Below, piece after piece: positions 6,341 through 16,000 of a stretch of 64,000 bases of DNA. Under the pieces are notes generated by a model. The model made no database searches. It saw only the letters and a program-made list of their open reading frames with translations, and was not told where the DNA came from. Each line of letters starts with the position of its first letter. The first letter of the stretch is position 1. Source of the stretch: SHZL01 sp963784425 (GTDB lineage: Bacteria; Pseudomonadota; Gammaproteobacteria; Xanthomonadales; SZUA-36); contig CAWARM010000005.1 of the NCBI GenBank assembly GCA_963784425.1, positions 62,001 to 126,000 on the forward strand. The letters run 5' to 3'. The position numbers and the translations under genes were made by a program.

Positions 6341-8812
6341 CTACTTGCCGAAGCGCTGAATCCAGCGAATGCCGAATTGGCGTGGCGTGTTGACCGTGAC
6401 CCTGGACCGGCCCCAGTAATAGTCAAATTCATACGGATTGGCAAACAGCGTCGCACGCTCATCCGTCAGGTTGCTGACGTATAGCTGCATGCTCCAGTTA
6501 TCCGCATCGATGCCAAAACGCAGATCACCGATATTGTAGGAGGGCTGGAGGATCTGCGGGGCCGGGCCATCCTCGATGGTCAAAGGTTCAACCTGGTTGA
6601 GCATGTCGCCGGTATAGCTCCACTGCAGTCTCAGCCACGCGCTGCTGGCGCTGAGAAAGTTGATGGGCCAGTTGTACTCAGCATAGGCCGAGCCTTTGAA
6701 CTGGGGCGAAAGGGGTAGCCTGGAACCGGCCGGAACCAGGATGCTGATTTCCACATCTTCGTCCAAAGTAGCGTCCAGCCACGTCGCGTTGGCGCCTAAA
6801 GTCCAGTTCTCCGAAGCGGCCCAATCCAGTTGCAGTTCGACGCCCTTGGAGGAGGCATTGCCCACGTTGGCAACGACTTTCTGCCAGGGCTGGCCACAGT
6901 TTGGCGCCGGTGGTGCATTCTCACTACCACAGGGCCGGTTGCTCGGATCCACCACTTCAAGCTGGTAATCATTCCAGGACATGTCAAACAAGGTCGCGTT
7001 CAAACGCATCCGCCCATCCAGGAACGTGTTCTTGGTGCCGATTTCAAAGTTCTTGAGAATGTCTGAATTGTATGCCACCGGGAAAAAAGGCATGCCGCGA
7101 TTGCGATTGGTGCCACCGGGCCGGAAGCCTTCTGAGTACAGGGCATAGACCATGTTGTCTTCAGTGATCTGGTAACTCAGACTGAACTTCGGCACGCCGT
7201 CGCCTTCATCACTGGACGGTGAGGAAATGCCGGCATCCGTCGGGTTGTATTGTGGCTGCTCGACAAAATAGGTCTTGTGCATCTTGCGATTAAAGTGACG
7301 GTAGCCCGCCGTCAGGTCCCACTGATCGGTGATGTGCCAGGTCACTTCGCCAAAGACGGCCCACTGCTTCCAGTCCGTATCGTCAGAGGAAAGCCACGAT
7401 ACATTCTCGGGGTCTCGTGTGGGAATGGGATTGCCACGGCCGATCAACCTCCCGGCCAGGTAGTTGGCCATGGATTGTGATTCGTTAAAGCCTTCGGCAA
7501 ACGTGGTGAACACCCAGTCTTCATGCGACTTCTCATAGAAGAAGCCCGCCACCCAGTCAATGGTCTCGCCCTGGTGGAGCAAGCGGAATTCCTGGGAAAG
7601 TTTCCAGTCATTCTGGGTATTCTTGAGGAAGCCTATCGGTTCGTTGTAGTAATTGCCCACCCCGGCAGGCTGGAAGCAATAGCGGCTGTATTGCGCCCAG
7701 TTGTAATAGGTGCCCGAGTAGCAAAACGTGCCGAAATAAGTGGAATACCCGACCGAGTTATCCTGGGTGTATTCCCAGTCGCGTGTGAAGTAAGACGTTG
7801 CCGATACCAACTGGGCAAAGCCCAGATCGCCTTCAAACGTCAGGGCATATTGCGTCCAGTCCTGCTTGTCGTATTCCTTGTCAGGACGAAACCGGACTAC
7901 GTTCAGATCACCGGCGTAAACCGGGTCATGCTCAGGGCGGGCATCCGAATCGGTTTTTTGGTAGACGATGCCGGCAGTCATGGTCCAGTCATCGTTGATC
8001 AACCACTGGGCCGCAATTCTTCCGCCGAGATAGCTCACGTTGTTGATGTCGTCTTCCACAACATCAGCATTGTCGGACAAGCCAAACCGCGGCGTTGTGC
8101 CTAAGACGTTGTCAATAAACCCGCCATCCTCTGCACTGAAACCAACCAGACGTATTGCAAACGTGTCACTGAGCGGTATGTTGACCATGGCGCTGGCTTC
8201 ATAGCTCGGTTCGCCTTCGGGCATCAAGGCAAGATCGGCATCGACCCAGGCATCGAACGCGGTGGGGTCGGGTTTGTTGGTAATAATGCGCACGACACCG
8301 GCCTGCGCACTGGCACCGAACAGGGTGCCCTGCGGGCCACTGAGTGCTTCAACCCGTGCGATGTCCACCAGGCGCGGATTGGGCTGTGCACTGAGCACCA
8401 GGGATTGCTCGTCCAGGTAGACGGCGGCAGAAGGTTCGGCGATTTGCGTATATTGGGAATCCGCCACGCCACGGAATATCACCATGGCCGTACCCGGGTT
8501 AGCCTCTACAATACTCAGGCTGGGGATAAACCGCACGTAATCGCCCATTGACTGCAGGCCAGCCTTGCGAATGGTTTCCTCGGATATGGACTGGATGCTT
8601 TCCGGCACATACTGCAGGTTCTCGGTGCGCTTTCGTGCCGTAACCAACACCTCTTCCAGCAGGTTCACGTCCCCGTTAGTCTGCTCGTCACCCGACTGGG
8701 CCAGGACCGTCCCCGCCGGGGCGGCAAGCAAGGCAGAAATTGCCAGCGAAAGGCTGCTGGGCCGGATCAAACGTGGTTCCCGCACTGTTGGACTGTGTTC
8801 TGGCATGTGCAT
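6341..8812 (-). CDS. TonB-dependent outer-membrane receptor
   Basis: The 823-residue protein has a signal sequence ending near TVLAQS. The TonB-box-like/plug start is EEVLVTARKRTENLQYVPES, and the plug continues with SGPQGTLFGASAQAGVVRI (the PQGTLFG signature) and IITNKPDP. A long barrel of alternating aromatic strands follows and ends FGIRWIQRFGK. Receptors of this subclass (iron-complex outer-membrane receptor type, common in marine Gammaproteobacteria and sphingomonads) import siderophores, carbohydrates or other complexes using TonB energy. The gene lies 113 bases downstream of a TPR-sulfotransferase on the same strand, a combination seen in other genomes. The substrate is unknown; no ExbBD or periplasmic partner is adjacent. 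Confidence 0.92.
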   Translation of the reverse strand: MHMPEHSPTVREPRLIRPSSLSLAISALLAAPAGTVLAQSGDEQTNGDVNLLEEVLVTARKRTENLQYVPESIQSISEETIRKAGLQSMGDYVRFIPSLSIVEANPGTAMVIFRGVADSQYTQIAEPSAAVYLDEQSLVLSAQPNPRLVDIARVEALSGPQGTLFGASAQAGVVRIITNKPDPTAFDAWVDADLALMPEGEPSYEASAMVNIPLSDTFAIRLVGFSAEDGGFIDNVLGTTPRFGLSDNADVVEDDINNVSYLGGRIAAQWLINDDWTMTAGIVYQKTDSDARPEHDPVYAGDLNVVRFRPDKEYDKQDWTQYALTFEGDLGFAQLVSATSYFTRDWEYTQDNSVGYSTYFGTFCYSGTYYNWAQYSRYCFQPAGVGNYYNEPIGFLKNTQNDWKLSQEFRLLHQGETIDWVAGFFYEKSHEDWVFTTFAEGFNESQSMANYLAGRLIGRGNPIPTRDPENVSWLSSDDTDWKQWAVFGEVTWHITDQWDLTAGYRHFNRKMHKTYFVEQPQYNPTDAGISSPSSDEGDGVPKFSLSYQITEDNMVYALYSEGFRPGGTNRNRGMPFFPVAYNSDILKNFEIGTKNTFLDGRMRLNATLFDMSWNDYQLEVVDPSNRPCGSENAPPAPNCGQPWQKVVANVGNASSKGVELQLDWAASENWTLGANATWLDATLDEDVEISILVPAGSRLPLSPQFKGSAYAEYNWPINFLSASSAWLRLQWSYTGDMLNQVEPLTIEDGPAPQILQPSYNIGDLRFGIDADNWSMQLYVSNLTDERATLFANPYEFDYYWGRSRVTVNTPRQFGIRWIQRFGK

Positions 8813-8925
8813 ACCCCTGGAAATTTCTCTGGAGTGAGTCGGGCAGGTAATTGATTTTTGTCAAATGATGATAAAACGCTGCTTGACTAATTACAAACTT
8901 TTAACACTTGACCGGTTCAGCCGGC

Positions 8926-10980
8926 TTACTGGCGCAGGCAAACCGGCCGGTCCTGTTCGGGCAACTGCAACAGCAAGGGCTCCAGCGTCTCAATCAACTC
9001 ACCCAAATGCGCTTCGTAGTTACGCCAGAAATTAACCGAGCTGGCATACATCGGCTGCCGCACCTGCTCTGAACTGGCTGTGTTCACCGCCCGGTCCGTC
9101 TCGTAGAAGCGCAGGCACTGGTCTTCCCACGGCAGGCCAAGGTAGTTCAGGATGCGCCGGGTCTGGGCCTCCTGGTCGAACACCATCTGTTCATAGTGGA
9201 CATCCAGCACCTTGCCCGGAAGCACTTCATGCCAGTGATCCATGATGCGCTGGTATTCCAGGTAGTATTGTCCCAGTTCGAACTGATCGTAGGTAAAGGA
9301 CTGCCCTTTGAAGAACAACTGTTTGTAGCTGCCCAGGCAACTGTCCAGCGGGTGCCGGCGTGCGTTGATCACTTTTGCATTGGGCAGGATCATCTGCAGC
9401 AGGCCAATACTGGGGAAATTGTTTGGCATCTTGTCGATAAAAAACGCCTTGCCGGTGCGATAGCGCTTGGTGCTTTCCAGGTAGCCGGTGCCCAGGGCCG
9501 TTGCCTGTTCCTTGTCCAGGGCCAACATCGCTTCCGGGTATTCCTGCCGGGGTGTGGCTCCTGCATTGCCTTTAGGTTTGTTGAATCCTCCGATGATACG
9601 GCCGAGGTCGGGCAACTCCATGGTGCCTTCCACCATGCTGTGGCTGGCAAGTATTTGCTCAATCAGGGTGGAGCCGGAGCGTGGCAGGCCAACCACGAAT
9701 ATCGGTGCTGCACCGGGATTACCGAATCCTTCGCGTTGAATAAAGAAATCTTTAGAGAACACGCTGATGATGCGGTCGTGTATCACCTGGGTCTGCACCG
9801 GGTCATAGACCTCGTGGCCACGGCGCAATTCATTGCCGCGCCGGTAGTACTCAAATGCCCGGTCGTACTCGCCTTCATTCTCAAAATGCTTGCCCAGCGA
9901 CAAGAGGAAATTTACTTTGGACTCGTCCGGCAGGTCCTGTTCCTCGACCATGTGGGTCATGACCTCGACTTCCCCGGTATCGAACTCAAAGGTCTTGAGG
10001 TTGGCCAGGCTCCAGTAGGCTTCGCCAAAGGCCGGATGGGCGCGGATGCATTGCCGGTAGGCAGCAATGGATTCCTGCTGCCGGCCTATGGTTTTGAGCA
10101 CATGGCCCATGCCCGCCAGGGCACCGATGTTGTAGGGGTTCAAATCCAGGGCTTGGCGATAGGCTGCCAGGGCTTCTTCGTGGCGCAGTGCGCGGGTCAG
10201 AACATTGCCGCGCATCACATAGGAGTGCACCAGTTCCGGGTCGATGTCGATAGCGCGCTGGATCTTTTGCAGCGCCTCTTCGTAGCGGTCCTGTTTCAGG
10301 TCTACGTTGGCCAGGTCATTCCAGCCCAGGGCAAAACCGGGCGCAAGCTCTACCGCACGTTTTAACAGCCGCCGAGCTGCCTTGAAGTGACTCACCTCCA
10401 GCGCGATATTCCCCAGCATGCGCAGGGCTTTTTCATCGTCAGGATCCTGGGCCAGCAACTCCCTGAGCAGTTTTTCCGCATCCTCCATGCGTCCTTCCAA
10501 TTGCGCCCGCTCTGCCCGGGCCAGGGTCGCCTTGCGCGGATCAAGGCGCAGTGCCTGTGCCACTTCCTGCTCCGATTCCGCTCCGCGTCCCGCTTCCATC
10601 AATGCACGCGCCAATGCCATGCGCGTTTTCGAGCGATCGGGCACTGCGGCCACGGCCTCGCCCAGGTACTGTGCAGCTTCGGCCGGCAAACCCAGGGCCA
10701 ACAGGGCCAGCCCCAGGCCTTCCAGTGCGCGGGCAAAACCGGGATGCTTCTCCAAAACCCCTGCATACCACTCCCGGGCTTCCTGCGGTCGACGCCGCTG
10801 CAGGCAGATTTCGCCGAGCAGACAATGGATATTCGGGTCTTCGCGGAGCCCAGGCAAACCGTGCAGGCAAACAGCCTCTGCTTCCTGCACCTGGCCAGCC
10901 TTGATCAAGGCCTGGGCGCGGTCATACAGGTTTCTGATTTCCTGCGTGTTTGCTGTTGTGCTGGTTTTTGCTGGTGACAT
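8926..10980 (-). CDS. TPR-repeat sulfotransferase family protein
   Basis: About 684 residues from the ATG at 10980 (MSPAKTSTTANTQEIRNLYD), which has a GAAGG ribosome site; the open frame extends upstream but would overlap the divergent gene. The N-terminal ~400 residues are tandem tetratricopeptide repeats (for example ALRMLGNIALEVSHFKAARR and LVHSYVMRGNVLTRALRHEE). The C-terminal ~270 residues are a Sulfotransfer_1/3 domain with the PAPS 5'-phosphosulfate loop FVVGLPRSGSTLIEQ and the 3'-phosphate site INARRHPLDSCLGSYKQLF. No signal peptide is present. Such fusions are thought to sulfate proteins or glycans, but the acceptor is unknown. It sits directly upstream of the TonB receptor and is divergent from the DUF6445-like gene. 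Confidence 0.88.
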   Translation of the reverse strand: MSPAKTSTTANTQEIRNLYDRAQALIKAGQVQEAEAVCLHGLPGLREDPNIHCLLGEICLQRRRPQEAREWYAGVLEKHPGFARALEGLGLALLALGLPAEAAQYLGEAVAAVPDRSKTRMALARALMEAGRGAESEQEVAQALRLDPRKATLARAERAQLEGRMEDAEKLLRELLAQDPDDEKALRMLGNIALEVSHFKAARRLLKRAVELAPGFALGWNDLANVDLKQDRYEEALQKIQRAIDIDPELVHSYVMRGNVLTRALRHEEALAAYRQALDLNPYNIGALAGMGHVLKTIGRQQESIAAYRQCIRAHPAFGEAYWSLANLKTFEFDTGEVEVMTHMVEEQDLPDESKVNFLLSLGKHFENEGEYDRAFEYYRRGNELRRGHEVYDPVQTQVIHDRIISVFSKDFFIQREGFGNPGAAPIFVVGLPRSGSTLIEQILASHSMVEGTMELPDLGRIIGGFNKPKGNAGATPRQEYPEAMLALDKEQATALGTGYLESTKRYRTGKAFFIDKMPNNFPSIGLLQMILPNAKVINARRHPLDSCLGSYKQLFFKGQSFTYDQFELGQYYLEYQRIMDHWHEVLPGKVLDVHYEQMVFDQEAQTRRILNYLGLPWEDQCLRFYETDRAVNTASSEQVRQPMYASSVNFWRNYEAHLGELIETLEPLLLQLPEQDRPVCLRQ

Positions 10981-11010
10981 GCTGCCTTCGGGCCCGGTCC
11001 TGATAGGGCA

Positions 11011-11808
11011 ATGAGTGTGCAGCAGATAGCGCCCCGGCTCAACTGCGTTTATCCTTTGGCGAACATGCCCATACTGGAAAACAAGCTTGCACTGAAAATC
11101 AATACGGCATTGGAAATCACCGCTGTTGCAGTTACTGAGCAGCACGCCTGCGTGGTGATTGACGACTTTCTGCAGAATCCTGATGAAGTCGTGGCTTATG
11201 CCAGTGCCCGCGCGGCCGACTTCAGCATGCCGGAGCGCGCATATCCCGGTGTGGTCCTGCCGCTGGCAAATAACATGATGGCGCCATTGAACCGCTTTAT
11301 CCAAATGGAGATGAGCCGGCTATTTTCCTTTTGTCGTGGCGGTATCGAATTTCACGCGCAGCTTTCCATGACCACCTTGCAGCCGCGCGACTTCAGCTGG
11401 ATCCAGCGCCTGTGTCACACCGACCCGAAGCTGGCCGACGGCCGCCGCAACTATGCCGCCCTGCTCTACCTGTTCCGTGACCCGGCACTGGGAGGAACCG
11501 GTTTTTTCCGCTGGAAGAACCCGGAATTCTGGGCTGAAATGTCCACCCGGCAGCGCGATGATCCCTTGGCCGGACTGGACGAGTTGCAGCAAGGCTACGC
11601 CATGTTCCGAGAGCCAGCGTGTTACATGACACAGTCCAACGATGCTGCTGAACTGATCGACACAGTACCGGCACGCTTTAACCGCCTCGTGTTTTACCCG
11701 GGCGACCTGCCGCACAATGCCGCTATCGAACACCCGGAGCTCTTGTCATCCGACCCGGCCAAAGGCCGCCTGACGCTTAACTGCTTCGCCAGCGTGCTGC
11801 CCAAATAG
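11011..11808 (+). CDS. DUF6445-like protein, probable 2OG-Fe(II) oxygenase fold
   Basis: 265 residues from ATG 11011; an in-frame ATG at 11065 (MPILENKLALKIN) is an equally plausible start. The core has VVIDDFLQNPDEVVAYA near the N-terminus, an AYPGV motif, a His-x-Asp in RLCHTDP and a distal His in VFYPGDLPHNAAI, spaced like the HxD...H iron triad of 2-oxoglutarate oxygenases. Related proteins of this family are encoded next to TonB receptors and tryptophan-halogenase-like genes in other genomes. Its start lies about 30 bases from the divergently transcribed TPR-sulfotransferase start, so regulatory sequence is shared. Enzyme activity is unproven; the family assignment is from memory of the motif pattern. 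Confidence 0.6.
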   Translation: MSVQQIAPRLNCVYPLANMPILENKLALKINTALEITAVAVTEQHACVVIDDFLQNPDEVVAYASARAADFSMPERAYPGVVLPLANNMMAPLNRFIQMEMSRLFSFCRGGIEFHAQLSMTTLQPRDFSWIQRLCHTDPKLADGRRNYAALLYLFRDPALGGTGFFRWKNPEFWAEMSTRQRDDPLAGLDELQQGYAMFREPACYMTQSNDAAELIDTVPARFNRLVFYPGDLPHNAAIEHPELLSSDPAKGRLTLNCFASVLPK

Positions 11809-11825
11809 AATCAAGCTACCCCTGA

Positions 11826-12734
11826 TCAACCATGCGCGGCTTCGCGAAGTCCTGAGGCCTTTATTGCATCCCTGAGCAGTTCCGGGTCACCGGTAGTCAT
11901 CAGGTTCACTCCGGAAACACCCGGTATTTCCGCAACCTCCTGCATAAGTTCAGCGCAAATCGCCACGCCTTCGCGCTTCGGGTTCGCGGCCTGTTCCATG
12001 CGCGCAATGACCGACCTGGGAATGCGTGAATCGGTGAGGTTCTTCTTCAGCCACCTCGCGGTTTCAACCGACGGCAGTGGCGTGAGGGAAACGATCACGG
12101 AATACTTCCAGGTCAAGCGTGTTTCCACCAGGTGCTGCATATACCGGCGCAGGACGTCCATGTTGAAACACAGCTGGGTTTGCACAAAGCGGGCTCCCGC
12201 CTTGGCCCGCGCAGTCAGCGACTCGGCAAGCCATTCAGGGGCGGGTCGAAATGCTTTTGCGCCAATGCCGATGAAAAATTCCCTTGCCGGCTCCCTCGCT
12301 TCGTCACTTCCAGTAGATTCAGCGGCATTCAAACCGGCAGCCAGGGCGAGCAATTCACGGCCCGACATATCAAACACCGGGGTAGCGGGCACCGCATGAT
12401 TCTTGGGGATCTTGTGCCCGCGCATCAGCAACAGGCTGGTCACTCCGAGCGCCCGCAGACCCAGCAGTTCGGCCTGCAGAGCAAAACGGTTGCGGTCACG
12501 ACAGGTCAGGATGGCAATGGGATCAATGCCATGCCGCCGCACCAGGGCAGCGGCCGACAGCGCCGACATCTGCACCCAGGCCCAGGGATTGTCGGTAACC
12601 TGCAGGGCGTCGACATACGGGCCCAGCAAATCGGCCTGCCGGGCCACGTCATCCGCACCCGAACCGCTGTTCAGGGTGAGGTCGGCCGTGATGGTAAAGC
12701 GCTTGCTTTGTACCGCTTCCCGGAACGTCCTCAC
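11826..12734 (-). CDS. Methylenetetrahydrofolate reductase-like protein
   Basis: About 302 residues from a GTG at 12734 that overlaps the stop of the upstream Rieske gene (GTGA), indicating coupling; an ATG 21 bases further upstream is also in frame. The sequence (FTITADLTLNSGSGADD, ILTCRDRNRFALQAELLGLR, LLLMRGHKIP, FVQTQLCFNMDVLRRYM, GVNLMTTGD) follows the MTHFR TIM-barrel pattern, with the CRDRN stretch that reads T-x-R-D-x-N in MetF. MTHFR interconverts 5,10-methylene- and 5-methyl-THF using FAD. Beside a Rieske demethylase it probably handles methyl groups released from a methylated amine (inference). A second MTHFR-like gene lies at 61939-62805. Confidence 0.8.
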   Translation of the reverse strand: MRTFREAVQSKRFTITADLTLNSGSGADDVARQADLLGPYVDALQVTDNPWAWVQMSALSAAALVRRHGIDPIAILTCRDRNRFALQAELLGLRALGVTSLLLMRGHKIPKNHAVPATPVFDMSGRELLALAAGLNAAESTGSDEAREPAREFFIGIGAKAFRPAPEWLAESLTARAKAGARFVQTQLCFNMDVLRRYMQHLVETRLTWKYSVIVSLTPLPSVETARWLKKNLTDSRIPRSVIARMEQAANPKREGVAICAELMQEVAEIPGVSGVNLMTTGDPELLRDAIKASGLREAAHG

Positions 12735-13928
12735 TGGATGGTCTTGAGATACCAATCCACAAAGCGCTGCGTGGAACCTTCAAAGGTCGAGAACGGGCCC
12801 GGCTCAAAGAAGCGCGAGTTCACGCCTTTCTGGTTGTTCTCGATGATGGTCTTGTCCGCAATGGTGGTCACATCCCACAGCCAGGTCAGTTTGGCCAGGT
12901 CGTAGTCCTTGCCTTCCTGTGCCTTTCCATTGACCAGCCAGGTGATCTCGCACACGCTCTCGGTCAGCGAGGTTGGCTTGAAGCTATAGAGCACCACGTG
13001 GTCGCAGTAGGCCAGGGCGTAGAGCACCGGGCCGACTTTGAAATCATGCGCACCGCCGTCGTAGTCCTTGATATCGCCCATCAGGGGTGCAACCGGCTTG
13101 CCGTCCTTGCTGCCCGTTACATGCCCGCGCAGCAGCGGGTAATGCTCATAGGCGCGATCAGTCCCAAACTCATCACCGAAAAGATAAGAGTGGTTCATTT
13201 GCGAATTCTTCAGCCCGCAGGCAGGCATTTTCTCGACCAGGGCATTCATTTCGGCTTCCCAGCGATCATGTGGCAGAGCGAGGCTGTGTGCACGGGAGTA
13301 TTCCGGATGCGCAGGTCCGCAGTGGTAACACTCCTTGTAATTCTCGACCGCCAGCTTCCAGTTGGATCTCACCGGGTAGGCCTCTTTGCGCGCAACCTTG
13401 GCCTCATCCAGCCGATAGGGCCGCAGGTATTCGGTGAGGTCCCGTTCCACCACGTCGAAGTTGGATGGCTCGCTGGCAAAGTTGATGAAAATCATTCCCT
13501 GGTACACCCGGTGGTGTACTTTTTTCAGTCCGAAACCCGGACTTGTCAAAGCTCTCATCCATATGTGCCGCCGCAATGAGCTTGCCGTCCAGGTCGTAGG
13601 TCCAGCCGTGGTAGGGGCAGCTCAGGCGCTTGGCGCTGCCTTTGGCCTCCAGGCAAACCCTTGAACCCCGGTGCCGGCACACGTTCAGCAGGGTACTGAT
13701 CTGGCCATCGTCACCGCGCAACACGATCACTTCTTCATTGGCCATCTTGTACAGAAAGAAATCGCCTTTATTGGGGATCTCACTCTGATGCCCGGTGTAC
13801 AGCCAGGACTTCAGGTAAATGCGTTCGATATCGCGTTGGTAAATTTCCTCGTCCTGGTAAAACTCATGGTCGAGGGCATAACCCGTTTTTTGTTTGCTGA
13901 TCAGCTCAGCCAGTGCTTGCTTGTTCAT
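12731..13928 (-). pseudogene. Rieske non-heme iron oxygenase alpha subunit (GbcA-like), frameshifted
   Basis: The gene reads from ATG 13928 (MNKQALAELISKQKTGYALD) and shifts frame at the CCC run 13536-13538; removing one base restores ...DKSGFGLKKVHHRVYQG and gives a 398-residue protein, the full family length. The Rieske [2Fe-2S] ligands are CRHRGSRVC and CPYHGW; the mononuclear iron site is ECYHCGPAHPEY. Close relatives are glycine betaine and stachydrine demethylases, which oxidatively remove N-methyl groups with a separate reductase. No reductase gene is adjacent. Context (MTHFR-like gene coupled downstream, amine importer upstream) supports N-demethylation. Either a sequencing error or a recent mutation; the rest of the gene is intact. 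Confidence 0.85.
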
Positions 13929-13959
13929 AGAATCACTTCCGTCAATATCCGATTGCTGA

Positions 13960-14129
13960 GGAAACTCTGATTTATTCAGAGTTTCCGCGGTACAGGGCAC
14001 GGGTTGCTCCCGACAACCCGTCTGCATTTCCTCCATCCCTGGAGGTCGATTTGCCGCCATTTTCGATGATTGCAAATCATTGAAAATGAAGCCACACAAA
14101 AATCACACTTTTTGTTTGGCGTGTTCTGA
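13960..14129 (-). repeat. Intergenic repeat, copy A (inverted relative to copy B)
   Basis: This fills most of the 322-base gap between the Rieske gene and the permease gene; no gene is seen in the gap. Two blocks match the reverse complement of 26027-26145: 13960-13997 (38 bp identical, containing the palindrome AAACTCTG-AATAAAT-CAGAGTTT read on the other strand) and 14052-14129 (78 bp, 3 mismatches). Between them copy A carries 54 extra bases (13998-14051) with two small hairpins (CCTCC...GGAGG and ACGGGTTG...CAACCCGT). This looks like a non-coding mobile or REP-type element. Confidence 0.75.
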
Positions 14130-14148
14130 TCATTCATGGATGAATGAT
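14129..14148. promoter_or_regulatory. Inverted repeat ATCATTCAT-GG-ATGAATGAT
   Basis: A perfect 9-bp inverted repeat abuts repeat copy A. Its arms are the same TCATTCA/TGAATGA half-sites as in the candidate operator at 21360-21379, but in the opposite order. It could bind the nearby TetR-family regulator, or be the end hairpin of the repeat. Confidence 0.35.
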
Positions 14149-14250
14149 TCAGAACTGCCTAATTGTTCACTACTTTCCAACGGCCGGAACTGACTGGCGT
14201 CAAGCCCGGCTTCACTTGCTTACCCATCTTCTTCTTGCGTTATTTTTGCT

Positions 14251-15090
14251 TCATGTCTTGCCACTGCGCTTTTCCTGCCGGCGGGTGATCCATGCAGCGG
14301 TCAGGACACCTGTCGATACCAGCACAATGATAACGGTTGCCAATGCGTTGATGTCCGGCGTGACACCCAGCCGCACCTTGGAAAAAATCAGCATTGGCAG
14401 GGTGGTAGAACCCGGCCCCGATACGAAACTTGAAATAACCACGTCATCCAGGGACAGGGTGAATGCCAACAACCACCCGGAAATCATGGCCGGCGCAATC
14501 ATCGGCACGGTAATGTCAAAAAACACCCGCAATGGCCTGCCACCGAGGTCCATGGCAGCCTCTTCCAGTGACTGGTCCAGCGAGCCCAGGCGCGAACGCA
14601 CCACCACGGCAACATACGCCATGGAAAACGTTATGTGCGAAATGGTAATGGTGGTCATGCCCCGCTGTGCCGGCCAGCCGATCCAGTGGCCCAGGGAAAT
14701 GAACAGGAACAGCAGGGCAATGCCGGTAATGATTTCCGGCATGACCAGGGGCGAGGTAATCATGCCGGTCATCAGGGTGCGTCCGCGAAAGGGTCCGAGC
14801 CGGTTCAGCGCCAGGCCTGAGAGGGTTCCCAGGATCGTGGCTGCAGTGGCGCTTATCAAAGCAATTTCCAGGCTGAGCAGGGCTGCTGACAGGATGCTGC
14901 CATCGTGCAGCAGGGAGCGGTACCAGCGCACGGAAAACCCTCCCCACAAGGTAACCAGCCGGGAGTCGTTGAAGGAATACACGATCACGGAAAGGATCGG
15001 CACGTATAAAAAGGCGTAGCCGAACGCGGCGATGCTGAGCAGCATGATGCCCCGCCCGGCGCCTTTTCTGCTGCGGGTTGTGCCGCTCAC
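14251..15090 (-). CDS. potC: Polyamine-type ABC transporter permease (PotC-like)
   Basis: A 279-residue inner-membrane permease with about six helices. It carries the BPD_transp_1 EAA loop (SLDQSLEEAAMDLGGRPLRV, then FFDITVPMIAPAMISGW) that docks on the ATPase, and the FNDSRL segment near the N-terminus that is characteristic of PotC/YdcV-type proteins. It overlaps the potB-like gene by 4 bases and is last in a six-gene minus-strand run (acyl-CoA dehydrogenase, two binding proteins, ATPase, two permeases). It should pair with the PotB-like subunit to import putrescine, spermidine or a related amine. Confidence 0.9.
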   Translation of the reverse strand: MSGTTRSRKGAGRGIMLLSIAAFGYAFLYVPILSVIVYSFNDSRLVTLWGGFSVRWYRSLLHDGSILSAALLSLEIALISATAATILGTLSGLALNRLGPFRGRTLMTGMITSPLVMPEIITGIALLFLFISLGHWIGWPAQRGMTTITISHITFSMAYVAVVVRSRLGSLDQSLEEAAMDLGGRPLRVFFDITVPMIAPAMISGWLLAFTLSLDDVVISSFVSGPGSTTLPMLIFSKVRLGVTPDINALATVIIVLVSTGVLTAAWITRRQEKRSGKT

Positions 15091-15992
15091 GATTCTGCCT
15101 GCTCAGACTGTACTTTCTGGAACCACATCATGGGCAGCACCAGGATCATCAACAACACCACCGAGACCGCGGAGGCAACCGGCCAGTCGCGATTTATGAA
15201 GAATTCATCCCACAGGGCACGGCCAATCATCAGCGTGTCAGAACCGCCCAGCAGGGCCGGGATGATGAACTCACCTATGGCCGGAATGAACACCAGCAGG
15301 GAGCCCGCCACGATGCCGGGAAAAGACAGTGGCAGGGTAATGTCAAGGAACACCTGCCAGCGGCGCGCGCCGAGGTCGGCCGCGGCTTCTTCCAGGTCCA
15401 GGTCCAGTTTTTCCAGGTTGGCGTACAAGGGCAGAATCATGAATGGCAGGTAGGAGTAGACAATGCCCAGGTAGACCGCGAAATCGTTGTAAATCAGCGA
15501 CAGGGGTTGATCGATCACGCCAATAGCCAGCAGTACATTATTGATCACGCCATTGGTGTTGAGCAGGCCAATCCAGGCATACACGCGCAGCAGGAAAGAA
15601 ATCCAGAACGGCAAGATGACTGCAAGCAACAGCAGGTTACGCCGGCGCGCTTCCTGGCGGGCTATGAAATAGGCCATGGGGTAGCCCAGCAACAGGCACA
15701 GCACCGTGCTGATCGCCGACATCTTGAGCGAGCTCAGGTAAATGGTGACGTAGTACGGGTCCTCGAACAGGAACAGGTAGTTGTCCAGCGTGACGTGGAT
15801 GCGCGCCCAGCCCGCAGCGGCGAGGTCCAGCAGAGGCGTAAAGGGAGGAAGGGCCACGATCGGGTCGGCGAGGCTGATTTTCAGGATGATGAAAAACGGC
15901 GCAAGGAAAAACAGCAACAGCCAGGTGTAAGGCGTCACCAAAGCCCAGCGCAACCACTGCAGGCTTCCGTCTTTCCTGTTGCTGCCAGCCAT
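15087..15992 (-). CDS. potB: Polyamine-type ABC transporter permease (PotB-like)
   Basis: A 301-residue permease that begins with a cytoplasmic tail and a first helix (WLLLFFLAPFFIILKISLADP), followed by a periplasmic segment and a BPD_transp_1 core. The EAA loop is LEKLDLDLEEAAADLGARRW, followed by the QVFLDITLPLSFPGI stretch. It overlaps the downstream potC-like gene by 4 bases and follows the ATPase gene after 8 bases, so all three are one translational unit. Substrate specificity lies in the binding proteins, not here. Confidence 0.9.
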   Translation of the reverse strand: MAGSNRKDGSLQWLRWALVTPYTWLLLFFLAPFFIILKISLADPIVALPPFTPLLDLAAAGWARIHVTLDNYLFLFEDPYYVTIYLSSLKMSAISTVLCLLLGYPMAYFIARQEARRRNLLLLAVILPFWISFLLRVYAWIGLLNTNGVINNVLLAIGVIDQPLSLIYNDFAVYLGIVYSYLPFMILPLYANLEKLDLDLEEAAADLGARRWQVFLDITLPLSFPGIVAGSLLVFIPAIGEFIIPALLGGSDTLMIGRALWDEFFINRDWPVASAVSVVLLMILVLPMMWFQKVQSEQAES

Positions 15993-16000
15993 GGTCTTGC

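Noticed and set aside
9196..10365. 389-residue open frame on the plus strand
   Set aside because: Shadow of the TPR-sulfotransferase; no ribosome site, and odd composition rich in His/Gln/Cys without motifs.
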